Assembly: GCF_000191065.1 (NCBI RefSeq)
Contig: NZ_GL872283.1
Span: forward strand, 124,001 to 188,000
From: Prevotella multiformis DSM 16608
Lineage (GTDB): Bacteria; Bacteroidota; Bacteroidia; Bacteroidales; Bacteroidaceae
Reading direction: 5' to 3'
DNA length: 64,000 bases
Shown piece after piece: positions 1 through 7,325 of this stretch; positions within the stretch are counted from its first letter, which is position 1, and every line of letters starts with the position of its first letter. The notes beneath the pieces were generated by a model. It made no database searches, was not told the DNA's origin, and saw only the letters and a program-made list of their open reading frames with translations. A program made the position numbers and the translations under genes.

Positions 1-717
1 TCTGCTTTTGCAGCTTACGTCGCCGGGCTGGTCATCTGCTCACAGGTGGAGAAGACGATGCTGCCGAACATGAGCAGCCAGTTCGAGGGGACATCGGCGC
101 CCATCAACCCCGACCTGCTCTATCAGGGATTTGTCGCCGCCCTGTCGAAAGACACGGTTCTCTTCGGACAGGAAGCTGCGGAAAAATTCTTTGAAAAGAA
201 ACAGGTGGAGCTGAAAGCACAGAAAGAAGCCGAGACCAAGGCGAAGAACGAGGCTTATCTGACGGAGAACGGAAAGAAAGAGGGTGTTGTCACGCTGCCC
301 GACGGTCTCCAGTACCGCATCATCAGGAAAGGCGACGGAGCCGTTCCGAAGGAAACGGACCGTGTACAGGTGGCCTACGAAGGAAAGACCATCGACGGAA
401 AAGTGTTCGATGCGACGGCCCGCCACGGAGTGGAGTCTGACACCTTCGCCGTCAACGGCCTCATCAAAGGCTGGACGGAAGCGCTGCAGATGATGCCTGT
501 CGGTTCCAAGTGGGAGATCGTCATCCCCCAGCAGCTGGCCTACGGGGCACGGGGAGCCGGGAAGGACATCGCTCCCTACTCGACGCTGATCTTCACACTT
601 GAACTGAAAGGCATCGAGCCGGCAGCAGACAAGGAGGTCAGGCAAGCAGAGCCTGCAAAGCCGGTTCCGGCGAAGAAACTCTCGGCAAAGACCGTCAGAA
701 AAAATGTGAAAAAGTAA
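1..717 (+). CDS. FKBP-type peptidyl-prolyl cis-trans isomerase, 5' truncated
   Basis: The reading frame is already open at base 1, so the true start and any signal peptide lie outside the window; 238 residues are visible. The first ~100 visible residues look like the helical dimerisation domain of Mip/FkpA-type FKBPs, including a charged helix rich in Glu and Lys. The catalytic FKBP domain follows ([23 protein letters not shown], then [16 protein letters not shown] at its end). A Lys/Pro/Ala-rich tail closes the protein. Members of this family speed up proline isomerisation in proteins folding in the periplasm or at the outer membrane. Location is inferred because the N-terminus is missing. 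A hairpin terminator follows the stop codon, so the gene ends its transcript. Confidence 0.9.
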   Translation, partial: SAFAAYVAGLVICSQVEKTMLPNMSSQFEGTSAPINPDLLYQGFVAALSKDTVLFGQEAAEKFFEKKQVELKAQKEAETKAKNEAYLTENGKKEGVVTLPDGLQYRIIRKGDGAVPKETDRVQVAYEGKTIDGKVFDATARHGVESDTFAVNGLIKGWTEALQMMPVGSKWEIVIPQQLAYGARGAGKDIAPYSTLIFTLELKGIEPAADKEVRQAEPAKPVPAKKLSAKTVRKNVKK

Positions 718-761
718 GACCGTGGACGGTGAGACACCCCGTCCGTCTTCCTATAGAAACG

Positions 762-787
762 AAATGCGCCCCTGCGGCGCATTTTTT
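762..787 (+). terminator. Rho-independent terminator after the FKBP gene
   Basis: AAATGCGCC and GGCGCATTT form a short GC-rich stem around a small loop, followed by a run of T. It separates the FKBP gene from the Lrp/AsnC promoter. Confidence 0.7.
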
Positions 788-798
788 ATGTCATTTTG

Positions 799-829
799 TT
801 GTCTGTTCCATATTTATTCCCTACTTTTG
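799..829 (+). promoter_or_regulatory. Promoter of the Lrp/AsnC regulator
   Basis: TTG at 799-801 and TACTTTTG at 822-829 with a 20-base spacer match the Bacteroidetes pattern (TTTG, 19-21 bases, TAnnTTTG). The start codon lies about 60 bases downstream. Confidence 0.6.
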
Positions 830-887
830 CTTGCACGCAAAACAAGCTTCGAACTACATCACAAATTAAATATTTCAACTTCAGAAT

Positions 888-1355
888 ATGGAAAAAGTCG
901 ATCGATTGGATAAGAAGATCCTGGGCATCCTCTCACAGAACGCCCGAATGCCTTTCAAGGATGTGGCTGCCCAGTGCGGCGTCTCGCGTGCAGCCATCCA
1001 CCAGCGGGTGCAGCACCTCATGGAGAACGGGGTCATTACCGGCAGCGGATTCGATGTCAACCCCAAGAGCCTGGGGTACACCACCTGCACGTATGTAGGC
1101 CTCAATCTGGAACGCGGCTCCATGTACAAAAAAGTGGTCGAACGCATCAGTGCCATCAGAGAGGTTGTTGAATGTCACTTCACGACCGGCCCTTACACCA
1201 TGCTCGTAAAGCTGTATGCCAAGGACAACGAACAGCTGATGGATCTGCTCAACAACCAGCTGCAAGGCATCTCGGGAGTCGTCTCGACCGAGACGCTCAT
1301 CTCGCTTGAGCAGAGCATCAAGCGTGAAGTACCTATCGACGAGGACCAGCTGTAA
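888..1355 (+). CDS. Lrp/AsnC family transcriptional regulator
   Basis: The 155-residue protein has the normal length and order of this family. An N-terminal winged helix-turn-helix (about residues 5-55, with LDKKILGILSQNARMPFKDVA and VSRAAIHQRVQHL) is followed by an alpha/beta RAM ligand-binding domain (about 70-145). Such proteins form octamers and control amino-acid metabolism in response to an amino-acid effector. The effector cannot be told from sequence. The ATG at 888 is the only start giving the standard MEKVDRLDKKIL beginning, and it sits at a suitable distance from the promoter. The next gene is 247 bases downstream on the same strand, so it may be separate. Confidence 0.92.
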   Translation: MEKVDRLDKKILGILSQNARMPFKDVAAQCGVSRAAIHQRVQHLMENGVITGSGFDVNPKSLGYTTCTYVGLNLERGSMYKKVVERISAIREVVECHFTTGPYTMLVKLYAKDNEQLMDLLNNQLQGISGVVSTETLISLEQSIKREVPIDEDQL

Positions 1356-1602
1356 CCCTCATCCGCCTCTCTTCTGGCAGATTCCAAGAAACACCTCTGA
1401 TGCGTCTTCGCCCTTTCAGCAGGCAGACGCAGCCTCCTTCCTGAAAGGACACAGCGGACCGTGCGGCTGAATGCGAAAGCGGAAGACACCGCATAAAGCA
1501 AAATGAAACAAAGAGTTGACAACACCCCTGCCGGCGACAGACCAACGTTGAATTTCAAGAACAGGCCTTCAATGACAGTGCGGCCTTTCAAAACCAACCA
1601 GC

Positions 1603-3465
1603 ATGAAATATGATCTCCAGTCGCATCTCGACAAGGTGTATGCGACATTCCCCGAAGCAAAACACCAGCCTGTAATCGGCATCACGACGAACTTCTCGGA
1701 CATCGACGCCACGCTGAGGGACGCCTACTACAAGCAAGTGGCGGCGGCGGGCGGAACGCCGGTCCTCATCCCGCCGGTAGCCGACAAGGATGTGCTCGTG
1801 AACACGCTGGCACATCTTGACGGTCTGCTCCTCACGGGCGGGGGAGACATCAATCCGCTCTGGGCAGGTGAGGAGCCGTCTACCCGACTGCACAACATCA
1901 ACGCCGAGCGCGACCTCCCCGAACTCATGCTGACCCGCCTGGCCTTCAACCGCCAGATACCTATCCTCGGCATCTGCCGGGGTATCCAGACCCTGGCGGT
2001 CGCCCTGGGAGGAACCGTGCAGCAGGATATTTACGAAGATTATATCCGCACGGACGAGACACCCGGAAAGAAACCGGCGAAGGACAGGACCGACACCACC
2101 TATCATGCGGCGACCCTGAAACATTCGCAGGATGCCGACCGGGGGGAGGCGACCCACAGCGTCGCCCTCAGGAAACCCTCCATGCTGTACGCCCTCTACA
2201 AGGAGGAACACATCATGGTCAACACCTTCCACCATCAGGCGGTGAAAGAGCCGGGAAAGCGGTTCCGCATCACGGCACTCTCGCCGGACGGTGTCGTGGA
2301 AGGCATCGAGAGCACGGAATTCAAACCGGTCATGGGCGTACAGTGGCATCCCGAATGGATGGGGGAAGAAGGAGGAAAACTCTTCCACTGGCTGGTCACA
2401 CAGGCCGCCAACTTCTACCTTGCCAAACAGCTTCACCGACGTGTACTCACGCTTGACACACACTGCGACACACCGATGTTTTTCCCGCAGGGCGTCCGGT
2501 TCGACCAGCGTGACCCACGCATTCTCTACGACCTCCACAAGATGACTGAGGGACGGCAGGATGCGGTGACCATGGCGGCCTATCTTCCCCAACCGAAGAT
2601 CGGCGAGACCTTCTCCTCGAAGATCGACGTGGAGGGACTGAAACATTACAACCCGAATCTCATCGACACGCTCGACCATCTGTCACCGGCGGTCTATGCC
2701 GACCTCATCTTCGACAAAATAGAGGAAATCGTCAAGCAGAACCAGCGTTACATCAGCATCGCACGGACACCGTCCGACCTTTACGAAGACAAGCGAAAAG
2801 GGCGCAAGAGCATCATGTTCGCCATCGAGAACGGCCTCGCCCTGGAGCACAGGGTCGAGAACGTGAAACACTTTGCCCAGCGGGGGGTGGTGTATATCAC
2901 CCTGTGCCACAACGGCGACAACGACATCTGCGATTCCGCACGGGGATGCAACACCCATGGCGGCGTGAGCAAATTCGGCGAGGAGGTCATCCGGGAAATG
3001 AACCGGAACGGCATCATGGTGGACCTGAGCCACGGCGGCGAAAAGAGCTTTTACGATGCGCTCGACATCAGTTCGATGCCGATCGTATGCAGCCACTCCA
3101 ACAGCAAGGTGCTCTGCGACGTGCCCCGTAACCTGACGGACGAGCAGATGCGCGCACTGGCGAAGAAAGGCGGTGTAGCCCACATAACGCTGTACAAGGG
3201 CTTCCTGAAGAAAGACGGGGAAGCCACGGTCATGGATGCGATCGCCCATCTGGAACACGCCATCAGCATAATGGGAATCGATCATGTGGGCGTAGGCACC
3301 GACTTCGACGGCGACGGTACCGTGCGCGGAATGGCCGATGCCAGCGAGATGATCAACTTCACTCTCCACCTTCTCCGCCGCAAATACAGCGAGCGTGACA
3401 TCGAAAAGATATGGGGCGGCAACTGGCTGCGCGTCATGGCAAAGGTGCAGAGCGTGAGGAAGTGA
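1603..3465 (+). CDS. Fused class I glutamine amidotransferase-like (C26) peptidase and M19 dipeptidase
   Basis: One 620-residue frame holds two complete enzymes. Residues ~20-275 are a PuuD-like gamma-glutamyl hydrolase (peptidase C26), with nucleophile Cys125 in GICRGIQ and the His249/Glu251 pair in QWHPE. Residues ~280-620 are a membrane-dipeptidase-type M19 metallopeptidase: DTHCD (about 285-289) and the later CSHSNS and GVGTDFDGDG segments match the metal-binding core. Known members split gamma-glutamyl amides and dipeptides respectively, so a joint role in breaking down gamma-glutamyl peptides is plausible but inferred. No signal peptide is obvious, which suggests a cytoplasmic protein. 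The frame shows no stop or shift between the two parts. Confidence 0.88.
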   Translation: MKYDLQSHLDKVYATFPEAKHQPVIGITTNFSDIDATLRDAYYKQVAAAGGTPVLIPPVADKDVLVNTLAHLDGLLLTGGGDINPLWAGEEPSTRLHNINAERDLPELMLTRLAFNRQIPILGICRGIQTLAVALGGTVQQDIYEDYIRTDETPGKKPAKDRTDTTYHAATLKHSQDADRGEATHSVALRKPSMLYALYKEEHIMVNTFHHQAVKEPGKRFRITALSPDGVVEGIESTEFKPVMGVQWHPEWMGEEGGKLFHWLVTQAANFYLAKQLHRRVLTLDTHCDTPMFFPQGVRFDQRDPRILYDLHKMTEGRQDAVTMAAYLPQPKIGETFSSKIDVEGLKHYNPNLIDTLDHLSPAVYADLIFDKIEEIVKQNQRYISIARTPSDLYEDKRKGRKSIMFAIENGLALEHRVENVKHFAQRGVVYITLCHNGDNDICDSARGCNTHGGVSKFGEEVIREMNRNGIMVDLSHGGEKSFYDALDISSMPIVCSHSNSKVLCDVPRNLTDEQMRALAKKGGVAHITLYKGFLKKDGEATVMDAIAHLEHAISIMGIDHVGVGTDFDGDGTVRGMADASEMINFTLHLLRRKYSERDIEKIWGGNWLRVMAKVQSVRK

Positions 3466-3569
3466 CGCTGCCGCTCCGCCATCGACGCTCTCCCGGCAGG
3501 CGTCCGGACCGTCTCTCCTTGCAGACAGGGGCCGGCAAGGGCTTCCGTCATCACTTATTTCAGAAAACA

Positions 3570-4586
3570 ATGAAAGCAAAAATGAAACTCCTTATCAGCT
3601 GTCTGCTGGCAGCCTCCCTGACAACTGCGGCCTACAGCTGCAAGGGGAAAACAAACAACAACAGCAATACAACCGACACCGCCGCCACCGCGAAACCTGC
3701 CGGTCCCAGATTTGATGCCGATTCGGCCTACTCCTACACGGCGGCGCAATGCCAGTTCGGTCCCCGCACGATGAACTCCGCCGCACACGAAGCCTGCCGG
3801 AAATGGATCGTCGGCAAGTTCAAGCAATTCGGCTGTGAGGTGCAGGAGCAGAACGCCGATCTGAAAGGCTACGACGGTACCGTGCTGAAGTCGACGAACA
3901 TCATCGCACGCTTCAATCCGAAAGAAAAGAAACGCATCCTCCTCTGCGCACACTGGGACAGCCGCCCATGGGCCGACAACGACCCGGACTCCACCAACCA
4001 CAGGAAACCGGTCATGGCAGCCAACGACGGTGCCAGCGGCGTGGCCGTCATGCTCGAGATAGCCCGCCTGCTGCAGGCCGACAAGAAGTTTGCCATGGGC
4101 GTGGACTTCGTCTGCTTCGATGCAGAAGACTGGGGCGTGCCACAGTGGGAGACAGACTACCAGGACACGGGCGACTCGTGGGCGTTGGGCGCACAATACT
4201 TCTCGAAGAACCTTCCCGCCGGCCCCAAGCCGGAGTTCGGCATCCTGCTGGATATGGTAGGAGGCGAAGGCGCACAGTTCTACCGGGAGGGCATGTCGAT
4301 GCAGTTCGCACCGGACATCGTCAGCCGCGTGTGGGAAGCGGCCAGGTCCGCCGGATGCGGTTCGTACTTCCCCGATGCCGTGGGAGGAATGGTCACCGAC
4401 GATCATGTCCCCGTAAACCAGAACAGCGGCATCCCCACCATAGACATTATTCCTTATTATCCTGACTGCCAGCAGAGCTCTTTCGGGCCGACATGGCATA
4501 CCGTCAACGACACGATGGAGCACATCGATAAAAACACGTTGCAGGCGGTCGGGCAGACTGTGATACAGGTGCTGTACACGAAATAA
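3570..4586 (+). CDS. Glutaminyl-peptide cyclotransferase, M28 family
   Basis: Counting from the ATG at 3570, 338 residues with a hydrophobic signal segment ending near Cys24 (LTTAAYSC), so probably a lipoprotein or exported protein; the lipobox is not perfect. The M28-type fold shows CAHWDSRPWADNDPD, the single-zinc ligands Asp153 (ANDGASG), Glu186 (FDAEDWG) and His310 (TWHTVNDT), and an adjacent Asp187. This one-metal pattern is that of glutaminyl cyclases, not of two-zinc aminopeptidases. The enzyme turns N-terminal Gln into pyroglutamate. In Bacteroidetes this is common on exported proteins after signal peptide cleavage, which fits the periplasm. A second in-frame ATG at 3582 is an equally possible start. 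Confidence 0.85.
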   Translation: MKAKMKLLISCLLAASLTTAAYSCKGKTNNNSNTTDTAATAKPAGPRFDADSAYSYTAAQCQFGPRTMNSAAHEACRKWIVGKFKQFGCEVQEQNADLKGYDGTVLKSTNIIARFNPKEKKRILLCAHWDSRPWADNDPDSTNHRKPVMAANDGASGVAVMLEIARLLQADKKFAMGVDFVCFDAEDWGVPQWETDYQDTGDSWALGAQYFSKNLPAGPKPEFGILLDMVGGEGAQFYREGMSMQFAPDIVSRVWEAARSAGCGSYFPDAVGGMVTDDHVPVNQNSGIPTIDIIPYYPDCQQSSFGPTWHTVNDTMEHIDKNTLQAVGQTVIQVLYTK

Positions 4587-4620
4587 CACCCGCCTATTCC
4601 CTACCTCCCGGCGTGCTCCC

Positions 4621-4775
4621 GGCATGCTGATACCGTCACCGATCGTGTCGATGGTGAACACCATGCGTGCCGGGTGTCCGCACGCTTACTGCCGACCGGA
4701 CGGTGGGCGGGATGGGGTCAGCCTGCAGCGTGAAAGAGCCGTACCGCCAAAGACCGATGCGATCTGCCGGATGAA
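4621..4775. repeat. GC-rich intergenic repeat, type 2, copy 1
   Basis: This stretch matches 38120-38265 closely enough to be related: both contain TGGTGAACACCA or AGGTGAACACCA, then GTGCCGGG or GTGTCGGG, then CGCACGC, and later CGTGAAAGA and CCAAAG. It lies between the glutaminyl cyclase and S41 genes. No credible reading frame is shared by the copies. Confidence 0.55.
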
Positions 4776-4834
4776 CGGGAGGCTTTTCCTCAAGGACAAT
4801 GAGCATGATCTGACGACACAAAAAGATTCCCTTT

Positions 4835-5914
4835 ATGAACTTAAAACTGTCCTTTGCCTGCTTGGCCTTATCCTGGACACTGACGGCATCCGCAGTGCGA
4901 CCTGACAGCATAAGCAGTCATCTGCAGGACTATCAATACCTCACACGGTTCACAGAAACCAGCCTTGCCACTTTCCCATACATCAACGAAATGTACGGCA
5001 AGGAATATAGAAAACATAAAAAGGCCGTCAGAAAGAACCTGCTGAGAGGACAGGACATAGAGACCGCAACCTGTGATTATGTGTTCTGGTTCTTTTCTCA
5101 ATTCGACACGCATTTTATCGTTGACCGGCATAGATTCTGGCAGGAATACGACCGGAAAGTGCATACCCAATACAAAGAGGAAATGGAATATGATCCACAG
5201 CCGCTTGCCTGTAGGGTTGATTCGGATACGTATCTGGTAAGAATACCCTCCTGTGCCGGGCAGAATCCCACCTTCGCATGGGTGGACAGTGTGGCGCAGG
5301 CATTTAAAAAGATAAACTGTCCCTACCTGATCCTGGACATCCGAGGCAATACAGGCGGGAATGATGCCATCTGGGAACCTTTCTTTGAAATACTTGCAGA
5401 TCATAAACCTACCAAGAGTTGGAAAGTATTATTCAGATGCAGTCCTGCGAACATAGGTGTACTGATGAAACAAGGAGCCATAACCCTCGCTGAAAAAGCG
5501 AAGATATCAAAGTCACAGTTTATACCCTTAAACGAAGAAGAAAACGATGAGGAGATGACCTTCTTGCCAAGCAAGTTAATCAAAGTTGCAATCCTTGTCG
5601 ATAATAGAACAGCAAGTTCCGGAGAAACATTAGTCCGTTTTACCAAAGATTACTGCAACCGTGGGAAAATATATGGGCAGGACAACACCAGCGGAGCCAA
5701 CCTGTCGGGTAATGTAACCCCTTTCCGACTCCCACACAGCGGGATTACCTGCTATTACCCCACCTGTGTCGATGAGGACTTCGCCCTGCAGATAAAAAAC
5801 AGAAAACCTGGCATCCGACCGGATGTAAAGATACCTATTCCACTTCCCGACACACTCAAAGACAATGTTGACACATGGGTGGTATGGGTTGCACGGCATT
5901 TGAAGACGGACTGA
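4835..5914 (+). CDS. S41 family peptidase, exported
   Basis: The 359-residue protein begins with a signal peptide (hydrophobic stretch about 5-20, cut near Ala-Val). The C-terminal half is a tail-specific (S41) protease core: LILDIRGNTGGND at about 165-177 and NRTASSGE with the likely nucleophile Ser261 or Ser262. The N-terminal part is a helical region of the kind seen in Bacteroidetes S41 proteins, and no PDZ domain is evident. It probably cuts unfolded or C-terminal peptide substrates in the periplasm or at the cell surface; the substrate is unknown. Codon use here looks more AT-rich than in the preceding genes. No partner gene is coupled to it. Confidence 0.82.
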   Translation: MNLKLSFACLALSWTLTASAVRPDSISSHLQDYQYLTRFTETSLATFPYINEMYGKEYRKHKKAVRKNLLRGQDIETATCDYVFWFFSQFDTHFIVDRHRFWQEYDRKVHTQYKEEMEYDPQPLACRVDSDTYLVRIPSCAGQNPTFAWVDSVAQAFKKINCPYLILDIRGNTGGNDAIWEPFFEILADHKPTKSWKVLFRCSPANIGVLMKQGAITLAEKAKISKSQFIPLNEEENDEEMTFLPSKLIKVAILVDNRTASSGETLVRFTKDYCNRGKIYGQDNTSGANLSGNVTPFRLPHSGITCYYPTCVDEDFALQIKNRKPGIRPDVKIPIPLPDTLKDNVDTWVVWVARHLKTD

Positions 5915-6126
5915 AAAAAGCAAGTTCTTTTTCATGACCTGACAAAAGACAGCGTACCAAAGGAACAGACCCCTGCTGTTCACTTTGCTACGCTGTCTTC
6001 AAACTTTTATCCTGTCCCAGAATACATAAATCCCACTTTAAAGACAATTTACGACATCAAGGGGTTGGGGAAATCCATCTTCATTCGTTATAAGAGTAAG
6101 AACAGAAAAAAAACGAATAGATATCT

Positions 6127-6624
6127 ATGTCGAAAGAAGAAACCATTGAACACCTGTTCCGAATGCACTACGGTGCAATGTTCAGGCTGGCGGTGGCAAT
6201 GCTGCATGATGCTGATGAGGCAAAAGATGCCGTGAGCGAAGTGTTTGCACGGCTGTTCTGCGGCAATGCCCACCTGCCAGAGAAAGGAACAGACAGCTAT
6301 CTGCTTGCAAGCGTGCGCAACCAGTGCCTGGACATCATCCGACAGAAACAGATGAGGGAGCGTGTCAATAAGCTGCTGACAACAGAAATCGAGCCTGACT
6401 TATCGCTCATACAGCACCGGACGGATCGCTACATGGCATTATTGGCCTTTGCAGACAGCAGGCTGACATCACAGACCCGCACAGTCTTCCGCCTGCGCTT
6501 TGACAAGCGACTGTCCTATAAAGCCATTGCAGAACAGACCGGCATCAGTGAAGCCGCCGTCTACAAGCACTTGGCAAAGGCGATCAGGAAAATGAAAGAA
6601 CAATTTAACCCCAACCAGAAATGA
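6127..6624 (+). CDS. ECF-type RNA polymerase sigma factor
   Basis: 165 residues, usual for an extracytoplasmic-function sigma factor. Region 2 spans about residues 8-75 (MLHDADEAKDAVSEVFARLF is typical). Region 4 spans about 100-160, with the helix-turn-helix LSYKAIAEQTGISEAAVYKHLAKAI. Its stop codon overlaps the ATG of the next gene (ATGA), so translation is coupled to the anti-sigma factor. In Bacteroidetes such sigma factors are released by an outer-membrane receptor signal and drive the receptor operon; the downstream receptor fits that layout. Confidence 0.93.
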   Translation: MSKEETIEHLFRMHYGAMFRLAVAMLHDADEAKDAVSEVFARLFCGNAHLPEKGTDSYLLASVRNQCLDIIRQKQMRERVNKLLTTEIEPDLSLIQHRTDRYMALLAFADSRLTSQTRTVFRLRFDKRLSYKAIAEQTGISEAAVYKHLAKAIRKMKEQFNPNQK

Positions 6625-7319
6625 AGAAAGATAGTTACGGACGGATGGAAAGGCTGCTTGACATGACAGGGCATCCTGACCGATATACTGACGAACAGCT
6701 GAACGAACTGTTGCGTGATGACGAGTTGCGGCAGACCTATCAGCTCCTGTCAGACGCTGCCAGTGCATACGAGTACGGACGTACTTCCGATAAACTGACA
6801 GATGAGGTCATAGAAGAGGAATGGCACAAGCTGATGGAAAAGAAGTCTACTTCCAGACCTGTACACCATTATAACAGACAGATTGCAGCAGCAGTCATCG
6901 GTGTTCTCACTGTATCGGGAATTGCCTTGGCTGCGGTCAGCATTGTCAAAGGTGGCAGAAAACAGTTGGCAACGGATGCAGATGTTGCGGTCACAGACAA
7001 AATGACCCATACTGAAACATTACGGGGAAAAGACTCAATACGCACAGCTTCCACATACAACAGGCGGCAAGAAACGGAAAAGGAGGCAGGGGAGACGGTT
7101 CCTTCCAGGCAGTTTGATAATGTCATGTTGCAGGACATTGTCCGGGAGATAGCCGGTTATTATGGGATAAGAACAGTCTGTCGTAACCCCGAAGCGGGAC
7201 GGCTGCGCCTGCGCTTTCTTTGGAACAGAGACCAGAGCGTAGAACGTGCAGTAGAGACACTGAACAGCTTTGAAAAAGTACAGCTGACTTTGGCTGACAG
7301 TACAATCACCATAGAGTAA
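6621..7319 (+). CDS. FecR-like anti-sigma factor with DUF4974 domain
   Basis: A 232-residue protein with a cytoplasmic N-terminal part (about 1-85), one membrane-spanning segment (about 88-110, IAAAVIGVLTVSGIALAAV) and a periplasmic part. The C-terminal ~70 residues (starting FDNVMLQDIVREIAGYYG) match the DUF4974 domain at the end of Bacteroidetes FecR-type anti-sigma factors. The FecR middle domain is short or missing. It overlaps the sigma gene by four bases and sits six bases before the receptor gene. The expected job is to hold the sigma factor at the membrane and release it when the receptor is occupied. Confidence 0.85.
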   Translation: MKKDSYGRMERLLDMTGHPDRYTDEQLNELLRDDELRQTYQLLSDAASAYEYGRTSDKLTDEVIEEEWHKLMEKKSTSRPVHHYNRQIAAAVIGVLTVSGIALAAVSIVKGGRKQLATDADVAVTDKMTHTETLRGKDSIRTASTYNRRQETEKEAGETVPSRQFDNVMLQDIVREIAGYYGIRTVCRNPEAGRLRLRFLWNRDQSVERAVETLNSFEKVQLTLADSTITIE

Positions 7320-7325
7320 AGCACT

